Shown piece after piece: positions 1 to 12,083 of a stretch of DNA of 64,000 nt (positions within the stretch are counted from its first letter, which is position 1; each line of letters starts with the position of its first letter). The notes below the pieces were generated by a model, which made no database searches, had not been told where the DNA came from, and saw nothing but the letters and a program-made list of their open reading frames with translations. The position numbers were made by a program, and so were the translations under genes. The stretch is from Cliona cf. orientalis (taxonomy: Eukaryota; Porifera; Demospongiae; Clionaida; Clionaidae), in assembly GCA_963930775.1 (NCBI GenBank), contig OZ005697.1, positions 2,294,001-2,358,000 on the forward strand. The letters run 5' to 3'.

Positions 1-744
1 ACGAGAACATGAGTGCCATGCATGCATGGGATAGTGGACAGGCCAATTGCAATGGTATACTATACTGTCTCCAAAGAAAGCTACAAAAATAGGGTGTGAA
101 AATCATAACACTGCCTCTAAGTGCCAGTCAGCAACCATGTAAGTGAAGCTTATATGGCATGCTGCTGCATTGTATACATACAGCATCCTGACTTTTGGGA
201 GGTCGGAGTCTACATACTAGGCTACTTAGCGGATATCACATTTATGTCAGAGTCCATGCAGAGCCCAGGAAGTCAGTATGGTGCTTATTGAACCTAAATG
301 TGGATAAAGGGGGTAGCTAGATAAAGGAAACAGGGCTGGTACAATATTATAATAATTATTATTATGTATAGCTAGGTGTGTCTATGGAGGTTGAAAGGGA
401 GGAATGCCGAGCAGCGATATGGGATACTAGCTCATGTGATAAAGTACATGCACTGTAACTAAAGTTTTAAGCTCATCTGGTCATAATATATTATTATAAT
501 TATATAATATTATATGCATATCACACCTCCTGTCACATGACATTATGGCAACAATAGGAGTCTGTACAGAACATCACTATTCTGGTGCTCATTCCCAGCT
601 TTTCAGCTAGTACAGTAGGCCCATCAATCCCCAGCTTTCTGGGAGGAGTGTGATGATCCATCATCAGAATGACTCTGAAGCAGAGTGTGCTCTTTACCCA
701 TGGATCATACTTAGAGCCACTATATAGCTAGCTACCTCCATTCA
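1..744. other. AT-rich noncoding DNA
   Basis: No coding exon, RNA gene or clear inverted-repeat element was recognised. The stretch has short AT runs and the TAGC/GCTA-type simple motifs that recur through the whole window. Confidence 0.5.
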
Positions 745-953
745 CAGTGCCTCCAAGCTGTTCTCCTGTCTTTCAGTATAAATATTCCCATTTTTCAGTA
801 TTTTGCACGCATTTTCAGTATTTTTCAGTATTTTATAAAGAGCTCCATATACAATGTATGTACTAAGTTCTCCCAGGTTTCAGTATTTTTGAAGTATTTA
901 TGGTCAGAATTCAGTAAAAAAATACTGACAAATCTGTATACTTGGAAGCACTG
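745..953 (-). mobile_element. MITE with CAGTGCCTCCAAG terminal inverted repeats
   Basis: A 209-bp element begins CAGTGCCTCCAAG and ends with its near-complement. It is flanked by a 6-bp direct repeat CATTCA at 739-744 and 954-959. A second copy in the opposite orientation lies at 18553-18780. The interior is rich in CAGTATTTT motifs and holds a small open frame that looks fortuitous. It is non-autonomous; the terminus together with a 6-bp target duplication does not fix a superfamily. Confidence 0.8.
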
Positions 954-1095
954 CATTCATTATCAGACTATATACACCATTGATATTACATGTAGTATGT
1001 ACATGCACACTGCCCTCCAATGCATGCAGATTCTAAACTATGTCTACATAGTAGATAATCAAAATGATGATAAGTATTAAACTGAAGATGTATGA

Positions 1096-1480
1096 TGGAG
1101 CTTTTAATTTCTTACACACAGAGTCAAGATAACCAGTAGCTACTATATTATATTAGAACTCATGATCAGGAATGATTAAATTAGTTCCCTGTGTATGAAG
1201 TGGCTATAGCTAGCTATAGCTGTTGCTACTGAAACTGGTTTTTGACACTGATGGTTTCACAATGGCTACACTTTCTCCTTGTTTGGTGCATGTTCTTCTT
1301 CAACATCACCACACTACATTGAAATAACATAGTAGAGAGGTATAAAAACGTTACATAATTAATTTATCCATTACCGTGGTAGTGGCTCATTAAGTAAAGG
1401 TGTTTCCATAGCAACTAATGTTTGGTCACTGACAGGTTGATGATAATTTAAATGTCGCTATTTTCCATGGGTCCATCATT
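1096..1480. repeat. Segmental duplicate of 22700-23065
   Basis: This noncoding block, starting near the CTTTTAATTTCTTA motif and running through GTTTGGTCACTGA and TGTCGCTATTTTCC, reappears in the same order at about 22700-23065. It lies beyond the 3' end of Ig gene A, as the other copy does for gene B. It therefore marks the far edge of the duplicated receptor unit. Confidence 0.75.
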
Positions 1481-1510
1481 ATAATTATAAGATCAAGAGT
1501 AAATACTAAG

Positions 1511-2182
1511 GAGGGGAAGAGAGTGTCGAACACGCTATAGCTATTCACCCCGTGTATTATGTTTTTGGCGAGTAACGTGACTTCCCGCCTTGTGCACGTG
1601 CCACTAGCTCAAGGAGCTAAATGCTTGATTTTTCACAAGACTGTGAAGAATAGAGGCATTTTTTATGAGTTTTACGCTAGATTCTTTATGAATGCTCGTT
1701 TTATATCGTGATCTGTTGGTGTTTCAAGGGGTGGTCACTACTATACCTACTGTACTGACACCCGCGACCAGGATTAAAATTTGATCGGGCCTATTTTGGG
1801 CCTTGTTGATTCCCACTGGAAAGCTACCTTAATCGCTAAATTTCACTAAAAATGTAGCTTCAGCCTTGATGGCTTGACTGATGCCAAAAATTGTATAGTT
1901 TACTGAGGTGAATGCCCACCTTTTAGCTATAGTATACGGAGGGGAGCGGGATCAAAATGCACGGTCGTGGTTGTCAGTACAGCAGGTATAGTAGTGACCA
2001 CCCCTTGTGTTTTCAGTCGAAATCGTGCTCGTGTTAGCTTGCACTTGAAGCCACACCCACAATGTGCCAATTGAATCGAGTGCTCTCATTGGTCAATTTT
2101 TGAATTCCTGGCGCATGCATGATTTTCCGAAAACATCTTACACGGAGCATATAGCTAGTGCGCTCAATACTCTCTTCCCCTC
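1511..2182. mobile_element. Non-autonomous TIR element with a nested inverted repeat
   Basis: Outer inverted repeats GAGGGGAAGAGAGT (1511-1524) and its complement (2169-2182) bound 672 bp. Inside is a second inverted repeat with 35-bp arms (1726-1760 and 1972-2006, starting AAGGGGTGGTCACTA). That inner pair is flanked by GTGTTTC and GTGTTTT, which may be a target duplication. The simplest reading is one MITE inserted into another. No transposase frame was seen. Confidence 0.6.
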
Positions 2183-4270
2183 ATTATTACTTTTATTCTT
2201 GATTTTAATTGTGTGTCCATGATCGTGTGAGTGTGAGTGGCATGGCACTACATCATCATGACTGCACTGACAGTGACAGATATAGTCTCGCGTGCCACAC
2301 CCCCACCCCCCCCCCCCTCTAAGGGAAAGAGGGTGTATCCTGCTGCACCTGTTGTGGTGTAAATCAGTGCCAATAGATAGAGTTAGACTAATGGGAAAAT
2401 CATGTCAGATGGTATATAAATTTAAGTGCCATTGATGAATTATCCTGGCCCAAGGAGGAACTAGAGCTCATAGCTAAGAGCACTTACCCCGTGTGCCATG
2501 GCAATATCATCCATGGCCATGCCTCTTCTTAGAGGCCTCTATTCTTTGAAGTTTAGCTAATCTCTTGCTAGCTACTCATGAACTTTTTTCGTTCCCTTCT
2601 GAGATCCATGATCACAAATGACATTAATTTTGTGCTAAAAGCATGCTGTAGAGAAGGTCAAGCATGCGCAATACACTTCATAAAGTACTAGGTGGGTGTC
2701 TGACATACTCATGATTTGTAGCTTCCCTGGGTATTGCTATGAAATTTAGTGAAGGATGAAGTAGGGATGGAAGGGTCAAAAAGTACATAAACAAGATTTG
2801 TAGGGATAATCACTTCCACTCTACAGCTTTTTGAGTAGGTGCAGGAAACTAACCAGGCAGTATGTTATAGACTCTGTAGCTAGGAGGTGCTTCAGGCTTC
2901 TAAATCATGTAGAAACCTCCTAAACAGTGTCAATAGGAGGGTTCTGCATGATTTAGAAGACTGAAGCACCTCTATTGAATAGAATCTTGAGTGCATATAT
3001 TAAAGGGAGGTTATTCATATAATGTTATATAGCTAATTGGGGCGAGCCTGAGCAAGCCCCACATAAATGGTACAGCTATGCGCGAATTGTATATATATGG
3101 TACGTCGGTCACGCGATATATATGCCCAGCATGGCTCTATGGACATAAAGCACGAAATATTCTATTGCGCATTCTCATGCCTGGACTATGGGCCGTATAC
3201 ACACCATTCTAATTTAGCGAATTGCAAAGTTACACTCGTGCCTGCATGTACTGATCAAGTAAGCTACTGTATCCGATTTAATTAACGCGCCATGAAAAAT
3301 AATTACAAGTGCTGGGTGGTGCGCCATTAGAGCATGAAAATTATCCTTCGCGACCAGGTGGCACGCAAAATTTGTACACAAAAGTATAGGGACGCGTGGG
3401 TGGGCATATTTAAATAGAGCGTGAAAATTGTACTTCAGGCCGAGGTGGTGCATCTATTAGAGAGGCACATTAATTAGATCAGATACGGTAGCTATCATGA
3501 CCATTGGTATCAAGCTATATCGTATACCTTGCCGGGCTCCAAAGGACTCGAGGAGAGAGCGAGACAGAGCTCGTCGTCAGCTCAACAGTGCAAGGACCAG
3601 CTAAGAACACGATAAAGATAGATTTTTTGCTAACTGACTCTGACAATAGAGGCAGCTAAAATTGAATTTTCTCTCAGTGATTGTTGGCAGACACTATGTG
3701 GAAGTAACTATCATGCATGCAGCTGTATAGGCCTACACGGTACTATGAAACTGTCTGTCATTGACTGCTTGGATATGTGTCAGTGGTCTTCATGATCTAT
3801 TGTGCTATAGCTTTGTTAAAGTTTTCGAGTCTCAGCTACTGACAGAGACTTTCAGAGGCTCAGTTCAGGCCCTGCATGACACTAGTAATATACACACGCC
3901 ACACACAGTGTAGGAGCAGCCCAGTAATCCCATTATGGTGTGTAGACTTATCAAAATCCAATTATCCAATTAGCTGTGGCAGCCAACCACACAACCCAGG
4001 AAATGTTTTTCAGTGCCCAGGGCCACAACAGTTTGGTGTGTGAGACTTCTAGAGTCACATGTACAACATCATCTCATTGATGGTGTACATTAGGCCATGG
4101 TAATAAAATAACTGGTTTCTCAGACACATAGAAGCTTTCATAGCATGTGGGAGGGCAACGATTTTCTTTGATTGTGCCGCATACAGTAGGCTAGGATCAA
4201 TGAATATTATCAACTGCATGGTTTGAACTCGTTCCTAGGATGTATACCACCTATCCTACACTCCGCTGCC
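2183..4270. other. Gene-free stretch with repeat fragments
   Basis: No exon is supported. It contains a poly-C run (about 2307-2320) and a repeat at 2545-2745 that also occurs split around the reverse-transcriptase insertion (33167-33303 and 36714 onward). It also has a fragment of the 15281/30097 MITE family (2752-2850), a hairpin at 2884-2985 related to the 11-kb foldbacks, and loosely repeated GTGAAAATT-type units at 3240-3480. Short open frames at 3067-3453 overlap on opposite strands and look fortuitous. Confidence 0.55.
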
Positions 4271-4274
4271 ATCA

Positions 4275-4350
4275 GGGCTTAGTAGCTCAGTTGGTAAGAG
4301 TGTCTGACTAGAATTCAGAAGGTCCTGGGTTCAAATCCCGGCTTAGTCCT
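4275..4350 (+). tRNA. tRNA-like sequence, anticodon loop reads AGA
   Basis: A cloverleaf can be drawn. It has A-box TAGCTCAGTTGG, a TCTGA/TCAGA anticodon stem with loop CTAGAAT (AGA at 34-36), a five-base variable region, and T-arm GGTTCAAATCCCGG. The acceptor stem has one mismatch and one wobble. A T-run a few bases downstream would stop Pol III. AGA would decode serine, but serine tRNAs carry a long variable arm and this one does not. It may be a tRNA pseudogene or a SINE head. The surrounding block (about 4090-4700) is absent from the paralogous unit near 23.65 kb, so it is an insertion. Confidence 0.55.
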
Positions 4351-5991
4351 GAGATTTTTTTCTCTTCCTTCACTTCTCAATCGCCTGTTTCATGCACAAA
4401 AAAGTTCATAATCCTACCAAAGCCTCACCAGACTATGAATATCAATCAAAATGGCTCTGGAACCTTATGGACACTTCTTTTAGTCTGTCACTGGTACAAA
4501 CATCATAGCTAGCTAACAATTGGACTAGCAACTAGCAATTATTAGCTACTTCTTGTACACACTACGTCAAAGGTGCATCACGTCATCATTTTGACCTTTG
4601 ATACGTGACCTAAATGATAAAAAAAAAAAGTTAGCTGAAAATCAAAAAGAGGATGCAGGCAGATCTGAGAAACCGGTACTTTTATTACTGTGGTCTTAGA
4701 GTATGAGAATAATCCACCATCTCTATGCCACACATGGGGTTGCTTTATGTTTAGCTATAGGACACAATGGAACATACCGTAGTACTAGTACTGTTACAAG
4801 TGCACTCAGGAACAGTCCAGTAACTACCCCTTGAAGGAAGAGCGAATCACAAAAATATATAGCTGGCACTGATACTGTCTCTTTCCTTGATATAGAAGAT
4901 GCCTGATCAGCGGAACAGTTGCATGATTGATGAATAACCTCACTGATGTACATGTTGTCTACAATTTCCTATAGAGAAGAATTGTAGTTAATCAGTGTAA
5001 TTATTGCAGAGTCTATACTTACCAATAGTTTACAGTGATCTTGAGTGCCATTAGCTTTTACACATACCTGAAAGTTGGCTGTAATTAAATATAAGTGATT
5101 TGTTGTAATTATATATATAGATCTGGAACTATAGGTGTAACAGATTAACAGATCCATGGCATACATACATACCACATTACTACAGTAACTTCACATTGTA
5201 AGTCAACCACAAACAAAAAAATGCATGTATTTACTATGAAAACACCCAGAATTATGATTACAACTAGCTAGTGAACAATCAGTGTACCCTTTTCTGATAG
5301 AAGGAATGATTTTTTTGTGGTAGTGTACAAACATTCTACAAGACAGGTCCACCTAAGCACACCAAAGCATCTTTAGTAGAGTAGTCTAGATAATTTGTTG
5401 AGGGCACTATAGCTAGTAATTACCCAGTGTGGTGCTTTGTCTGCATGTCAGGCTGTTATCCAGCTAGTGTCACCACAAAAATTCCCAGATCTTGAGAGCT
5501 GGGCATCTGAGCAACTCTTAAACACAACAAATCTGTTGATATTGAAGTTTTAACACTGGATTATGTGTTTGGTAAGGCCACGAACATAAAAAAACACTGC
5601 ATTTTGCTCATGTGCATAATGTACTAGGCTAGGATGATAACAGTCGTCAACAGGCACATATGCAGCTGCAATGTGTGCGAGCCGGGTATGTGCTCTTGCA
5701 TGTGGATACTATCACTATAGAGAGTAACGGCCAATTACTAAGGCTTGTACCCCATATATAATATGTAATATTATAATATACAAGGGCGCCATAAATATGG
5801 GTAGTATGAAATTAATCTCCCACAGCCCTTGAATTTGGTCTTCACTATGTAACTGCAGTACCCCTACAGTATCTTCCACGAAGTCAGGGCTGTACACAGG
5901 AGGTAATCCAATAATACGTGGGCTTGCAGCTGTCATGCATGCAGTTCACATGATACTGCATGGCTGAAAGTGTGTGGTCACAGAGGTGCAT

Positions 5992-6280
5992 GCACTATAA
6001 AAACTTAGGTGGGTAGTGTCCACCATTTTGTCTCCCCTATCACCACCAATCACTGAACCAAAAGTAATTAAGATTTCCTTTATGTCTTGTTTACCAAAAC
6101 ATGAGCTTTCTGACACATGTCTGGCAGAGGATAGGGCAGAATTTTAATGAAATGTGTACAGAAAATTTTGCCCTATCCTACACATTTCCTACATGCATGA
6201 AATCTGAATTTTTATCTAGTGAATTTTGGTGTGCTGTGGGAGACAAAGTGGTGGGATCTACCTCTACCTTTTTATAGTGC
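5992..6280. mobile_element. Foldback MITE, GCACTATAAAAA termini
   Basis: The ends read GCACTATAAAAA and TTTTTATAGTGC, and the match continues imperfectly inward (GGTGGGTAGTGTCCACC against TGGTGGGATCTACC). An inner hairpin pairs GGATAGGGCAGAATTTT with its complement. The element interrupts a copy of the GTGTGGTCACAGAG repeat family that is otherwise continuous elsewhere in the window. That places it as an insertion. Confidence 0.65.
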
Positions 6281-6922
6281 CATGGGAGTGGAGTGAGGGG
6301 ATGTAGTGTATGCAAGGAACTTCAATTACGCTATACAGTCAATATTCAACAATTAATAATATTTCCCCAAAATATGTACTGCATGTTGCACAGCTGCATG
6401 CCGCTAATAGAGGTATAGGTCAAAGGGCATTAAAAGTCTATTATAATGTGCAGGGGTGTATTAGTCATAAATGTACTTACTGTATGCTTCTAATGAAAAG
6501 TAGGAGACTGCAATCGGAATGTCGAACAAGAAGTAGGGCAGGAAGGAGTAATCATACTCCCTGCACCATGACATTAACTGGTACATGTTTGTGGTAATGA
6601 TTCCAATATACTCCCCCAAGTCATCCGTAGTGGCATTTGAGATTTCCATTGAAAATAACAGTTCACCAAGATTCTGCCCTCCACGTACTGTAGAGCTATA
6701 CTTTGGGTTAAGCTGTGTATAAATACTGGTGCCTTCATGAAACCACCTTTCAGAGTGATACTGCATCAATTCTTGTGTTGTATTCTCATGAAGTCTGTAC
6801 TTGTTGCTTAGTACAATATCAACCTCTGAATCGGTTTTAATGAAATATCGCTTTCTTGGAAGATAATCGAGCGGATTGTACTCATAGGCACGATCTAGAA
6901 AATTAAAACAAATCATGATTTG

Positions 6923-7245
6923 GTAAGGTGTTGATACTAACACAGGCTGAAAAGGGAACGTGGTAAAGAACCGGGAAGCCGCCGGGAATCGAACCCAGGT
7001 CGCTGGCTTGAGCCGCCAGTGCTCTAATCACTGAGCGATGACTACCCACGGCCACCAGCCCCCTCCACATTCCGTGGGTGGTCGTAGCTCAGTGGTTAGA
7101 GCACTGGCGGCTCAAGCCAGGGACCTGGGTTCGATTCCCGGTGGCTTCCCGGTTCTTTTCCACATTTCCCTTTTCAGCCTGTGTTAGTATCAACACCTTA
7201 CTGATTATTCACCAGGCTACATAGAACCATCTACAGCTAAAAGCA
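6923..7245. mobile_element. Palindromic tRNA-derived foldback insertion with 13-bp target duplication
   Basis: Two tRNA-like sequences lie head to head, one on the minus strand (about 6968-7042) and one on the plus strand (about 7078-7150), inside an inverted repeat of about 125 bp per arm (6923 to 7201). A non-palindromic tail of 44 bp follows. The direct repeat AAATCATGATTTG flanks the whole block at 6910-6922 and 7246-7258. The paralogous intron in gene B (about 26305-26330) has a single, uninterrupted version of the target. The insertion therefore post-dates the duplication and sits between exons Ig2 and 3 of gene A. Confidence 0.85.
7078..7151 (+). tRNA. tRNA-like arm of the foldback element
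   Basis: Internal Pol III promoter boxes are intact (TAGCTCAGTGG and GGTTCGATTCC). The CTGGC/GCCAG anticodon stem closes on the loop GGCTCAA. Base 33 is G instead of the near-universal U, and the acceptor stem is mostly wobble or mismatch, so a working tRNA is unlikely. The complementary copy on the other strand (about 6968-7042) is nearly identical. Confidence 0.4.
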
Positions 7246-7969
7246 AAATCATGATTTGTATGACTCTTAGATGTATAATAATACCTTGTGTGAGAATAAA
7301 TGTAACGGGTGCGGTCATAGCAAGATATTCCATCTCGGGCAAGATTTTTGCATCACAGTCTGGTCTTCCTAAGTCGAGTGCACTGATCTTCGCTTGATAA
7401 ATCCCAGCATGACTACTCGTGGCGTTGGCTATCACTAGCTCTGTCCCGTTGTTTTTGAATTCTGGTATCAGGGTGCATGCTGCGTATCTGAGAGCCATTG
7501 TGATACCAGGTGAGTCCCTGAATGTGTCCCGCTTGAGAATATTTGGCAGAAATGTTCACTTTGAGAGATACCTTCTCTCCAATAGCAAAGGTATGAACTG
7601 GGTGTCCCAGGGGAGAAATAAATCCTGTATAATAGACCATGATATAGCATAATATTGCCTATCATATGTGTCCTAGCTACTATGAGAAAAGGGACCATCT
7701 GGGGAAGATGGTACAAAATTAATGTTCAATTTTCTTTCTCTAGTAGTGACTCTGAGTATACTTGTATCAGCATGTGTAGGCACAAACATAGAGCAGATTC
7801 CACTGTCTACTGTAACAGTCCATTACTTATATAAGACATGACATTGTACATAATATATATACTATATACAGTTAAACAAAGTACACAATAATATTATTAT
7901 TACGCTACAAACAAATAATCCCAATGGCCCCTTTTCTCACAAACTTATGGGTACCTACATAGCTCTCAT

Positions 7970-9020
7970 GTGCAACTCAAATGAACCACAATAAGGCATA
8001 GTATAAGTGCCATGGCTTGTATTGTGTACATGTACACTGGGCCAACACCTAGCTACAACATTCTCATGCAGGTGCAAGATGTCTTGCACCATATAGAGGG
8101 CCATATGGCATTTTAATTACCATGACTAATGAAATTACATCTTTAGATAGCTTTTTGCAAATACTATGCATATGGCTTCAGTAATGCAATTGCAAACTGC
8201 CAAAGGCACTATAGCTAGCTATACTAATATTAGTTTTGTCCTTTCAGGATAAATACTGGAGGTAGGATGGGGAGACTGCCTTATGCTGCAATCCAACTTT
8301 ATTAAACTGAACCCATCTGGTCATAATATTGCAGCCTAGACCATAATAATATTATAGACATGAAGCATGATACAAGGAGGGACTGTACCGTAACAGTACC
8401 TTATACCTTATACATGTACTATTATAGCTACCTTAGCAACATAGGCAAGGGCTATATATATCACTTAAAGATAGTCTAAAGCTTATAAACTGACAGGACC
8501 ACCAGCCTGAAACCACTTAATAGCCTCTGATGACTAATGGTGATTTTGCAACTGGTGTACATTACAGGTATATGTGCCAAGTCGTGCATACCTTTGGTGT
8601 GCAACTCAACTGAACCACAATAAGGCAATAGTATAAGTGCCATATCATGGGTTGTATTGTGTACATGTACACTGGGCCAACACCTAGCTACAACATTCTC
8701 ATGCAGGTATGCATGTCTTGCACCATATAGAGGGCCCTATGGCATTTTAATTACCATGACTAATGAATTGAAATTACATATTTTGATAGCTTTGCAAATA
8801 CTATGCATAATATTGCAGCCTAGTCAGACCATAATAATAAAGCATACAAGGAGGGATTGTATACAGTACCTTATATATATTATTATAGCTACCTTAGCAA
8901 CGTAGGCACAGTCTAAAGCTTAAACTGATCGGACCACCATGCAGCCTTTGAAGCAGTCATGAAAATCGTTGGAAACTGCTTAATAGCCTCTCATGACTAA
9001 TGGCGACTGAAAGCCTAACT
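7970..9020. repeat. Tandemly duplicated noncoding units in gene A intron
   Basis: A block around 7970-8200 (ACCACAATAAGGC... through CTAGCTACAACATTCTCATG) recurs at about 8600-8770. The motif AGCATACAAGGAGGGA followed by a GTACCTTATA run occurs at about 8365, 8840 and 9480. About 8230-8290 carries a fragment of the MITE family seen whole at 61977-62409 (TTTCAGGATAAATAC). No coding exon was seen. Confidence 0.6.
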
Positions 9021-9180
9021 GACTATGTAGTGTACATTGACTGTATAGCTTGAAGTTCCTTCCATACACTACATCCTCTCACTCCCACCTTGATCTCTGT
9101 GACATGACCACACACTCTTAGAATATACATTGACTGGGCCCTAAATTTAGTAATGGCAACACCTCCCAGAGCCCATTATT
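9020..9180. repeat. Dispersed repeat ending ...TTTGGTCTTCACTA
   Basis: This noncoding family runs from a GTGTACATTGACTG motif through CTCTCACTCCCACCTTG to a CAACACCTCCCAGAGCCC motif. Further copies lie at about 9811-9985, 19446-19635 and 19690-19868. Partial copies occur near 27156 and, inverted, near 6280 and 25640. Several short open frames that differ only slightly between copies come from this repeat and are not genes. Confidence 0.7.
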
Positions 9181-9309
9181 TTCATGTGACTTGTTGCACT
9201 GTAAAAGACCAACCATTATCAGTTTTGTCACAGATCAAGATGTACATGTATGCCACTCATTGACACACCTATACCATCCCCACTCACTCCCTCCCTCTCT
9301 CCACTTGAA

Positions 9310-9480
9310 CGGGTTGATTTAAAGATCTCTATTGGTTGCATTGGTGTTTTGATAGTACTTGTGGCTGTAGTGTACGTACGTCCTCCATTGGGCTACTCAG
9401 CTACATTGGAGTCATCAACACACTCATGCATTATCTTGGGGGTGGTGCCCTTCCTTGTACTGGCCGTTGGTGTAGATATG
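9310..9480 (+). pseudogene. NPC1/Patched-type sterol-sensing-domain fragment
   Basis: In pieces that switch frame, the plus strand reads KISIGCIGVLIVLVAV, then GLLSYIGVINTL, then VVPFLVLAVGVD. The order and the VPFLVLAVGVD motif match the sterol-sensing transmembrane segments of NPC1-like proteins. Two frame changes, and no splice sites that would reconcile them, show decay. It lies in the gene A intron inside the tandemly repeated block. It is probably a captured or duplicated exon fragment. A chance match is possible but unlikely given the ordered motifs. Confidence 0.6.
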
Positions 9481-9524
9481 AAGCATACAAGGAGGGACTG
9501 TATGCAGTACCTTATATATAATTA

Positions 9525-9643
9525 TACCGTAAATCGTGAATATTAACGATAATGCGGTACAGGGTCGTTTGTCCGAAAATTGTTTAACGTGAAAGTTTAT
9601 CGCATGAAATATTTTAGACACGAAATATTCACGATTTATGGTA
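9525..9643. mobile_element. Small MITE, TACCGTAAATCGTGAATATT termini
   Basis: Twenty-base inverted termini (one mismatch) bound a 119-bp element with TA at the ends, as in Tc1/mariner-type insertions. The TACCGTA terminus is shared in outline with elements at 24784, 28417, 44403, 54444 and 55321. Confidence 0.7.
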
Positions 9644-10473
9644 GCTACCTCAGCAATGTAGACACGGGCTAGAATATGTCACTTAAAGTCTAATGCCTAA
9701 ACTGATCGGACCACCAGCCTTAATTTGAAGCAGTCATGAAAATTGTTGGAAACCATGCACTTAATAGCATGCACCTGATGACTAATGGTGACTGAAACTT
9801 TTCAAAGCCTAACTGAGTATGTGGTGTACATTGACTGTATAGCTTGAAGTTCCTTCCATACACTACATCCTCTCACTCCCACCTTGATCTCTGTGACATG
9901 ACCACACACTCTTAGAATATACATTGACTGGGCCTTAAATTTAGTAATGGCAACACCTCCCAGAGCCCTTGCTTTTTGGTCTTCACTATAATTATGTACA
10001 TTGTGGCAAGGGCAGTAAATTATCGCGATTTCTGTCATTATGGAGAGTAACAGTCAATGCACCCCATGCACTTTCTACCATGCATCATAATATTTTACAT
10101 GAACTGCATGCATGTGATATGTGGGACCATAATATAGCCCTCATACCATGGCCAGTACTAAGTTATAACCATGCACACTATATGACCATGCTACCAACAT
10201 GCATGCACCATGACCCACTGACATGTACGTTTGCAAGACAATTGATATGTGATCACCTGCCTGCCTGCATGCATGGTATTTTGAGGACATTGTCAAGTAT
10301 TGAGTCACATGCATGATGCACTCATTGTAGCTACTATACCATTGTGGTATAATATGCCTGTTGTTTGCACATATACTGGTACTCATGAGGTTTGCATCTA
10401 TAGCTAGCTGTGGTAAATGTAGTCAAAATGTATAGAAAGTGGTACGTGTAACCATACAATCATAAGGGATGGT

Positions 10474-10740
10474 CCATGCAGACACACGAACTATAATTAT
10501 AATAACTATTACAGTATTGTGTATAATAACATTATAAATGCATACAACAATGTCATTGAACTTGACTCTCAGTTTCAACTTTCATGCCCTAATCTAGAGC
10601 AGATTATCTATACACTCCAGCCCCAAGCTGGGCATTAATATGCATGTATGCCCACACCAGATGTATAAAATAATAATAATATTATTATTATAATTGTCAA
10701 ACTTTATTTCTTACGCTAACTCTCCTATAGACGGTTGATC
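10474..10740. repeat. Segment inverted relative to its paralogue at 27590-27835
   Basis: The flanks on both sides (CATACAATCATAA on the left, GTCTTATAGAGTCCGG on the right) are colinear with 27.5-27.9 kb. The intervening block, holding GAACTTGACT and CAGCCCCAAGCTG motifs, is in reverse complement there. It is noncoding. Confidence 0.65.
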
Positions 10741-11033
10741 ACTAACTAAAGTCTTATAGAGTCCGGTAGACTGTATGCCTCTATGATTGTTGACCTTGTT
10801 TAGCTAGCCACTTCAACCATAAACGTTATGCCATGCAGGTGGGAGATAACAGAATCATGCATGCATGTAGCAGATCTTTGAAGCTACAATAAATTGAAAG
10901 ATGTATAATGATCAATGATATGTTTATTTTTAGTTCACATAGTTTATCTATATATTATAGAAAGGGACTGTGTCTGACGGTAAAAGTATCATTCTGTGGA
11001 CAATAGTACCACGCAGGCTTTAGTTATATAATA

Positions 11034-11439
11034 GTTTGACACTATTTAGGAGGTTTCTACGTGGTTTAGAAGACTGAAGGGCTCTGTGTAGAATCCCAGG
11101 GTTCTACTGAGCCCTGAGGTCTTGTAAATCATGTAGAAACCAACTAAACAGTGTCTAACTACTTTAGATCCTAGCAACAATGCCCAAAAGCTTTGTATAT
11201 AAACAATTGCCTAGCAACAAACTAGCCATAGGCAAATAAAATTTACCAGGTTTTTTATGGAGCTTACAAGGTTTTTTATGGGGCTTACAAGGTATTTTTA
11301 TTAGTTAGACACTGTTTAGGAGGTTTCTACGTGATTTAGAAGACCGAAGGGCTCTATGTAGAATCCCGAGTGCAGCGAGGGTTCTACAGAGTCCTGAGGT
11401 CTTCTAAATCACGTGGAAACCTCCTAAACAGTGTCTAAC
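11034..11439. mobile_element. Two foldback elements of the TTAGACACTGTTTAGGAGG family
   Basis: Two palindromes (11034-11159 and 11304-11439) share the same arms. They read inward from GACACTGTTTAGGAGG through TTCTACGTGATTTAGAAGAC, and outward from the complement. About 145 bp lie between them. Decayed relatives occur at 2884-2985, 23150-23250 and 56305-56880. No open frame was seen. Confidence 0.65.
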
Positions 11440-12083
11440 AAGTTTAGATCATAATAGTAAAACACTGTGATAGCCCGAGGATACAAAGTTGTACTAGGGG
11501 TTCTATCAAAATCTTGTAGGGGTTCTATCAGACTTGTAGGGGTACTATCACATATAGATACCTGCTAATGACCAATCAGATTGCAGTATTTGTTACAACT
11601 ATGATCTAAATGAAGGATAGATACTACTATATGCCGCAGTTACTTCCAAGTGGAAGAATAGCATTTGATCTTGTACATCTCTTGTCATTGAGTATAATAA
11701 TACCTATCCAAGAACTACAGCTTTGACTGTCTTCATTTATAGCCACTGTATTAACCTTCCCATGCGCTCTCAGACTGGAACCAAGGATTCGGAATTTGTC
11801 TAAAGGTTTGCTGCTTTCCTTCCCATGCACTGTATAATATATACCCGGAAAGCCAGATGAGCCCTTATATATGCCCTACCTCCATGCATGACTTACTAAT
11901 AGGAATTAATGCATGCCAACTATATACACACATTGTCAATTCAATTATATCAAGTGGCATTCTACAGCACAAAATGCATACTTTTTCTCCATGATGTAAT
12001 AAAAAAAATATTATTATGGCATTGTAAGTGCTTGGTGGTCAGTTCAAGCTTTAGATTTTAAGTGACATTTTTTTTTCTTTGAG

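Noticed and set aside
4275-4350. A functional serine tRNA
   Set aside because: The anticodon would be AGA, but the long variable arm of serine tRNAs is missing and the acceptor stem has a mismatch; kept only as tRNA-like.
5715-5936. 73-residue minus-strand frame between gene A exons as an extra exon
   Set aside because: It overlaps a copy of the dispersed GTCTTCACTA repeat and has no counterpart at the equivalent place in gene B.
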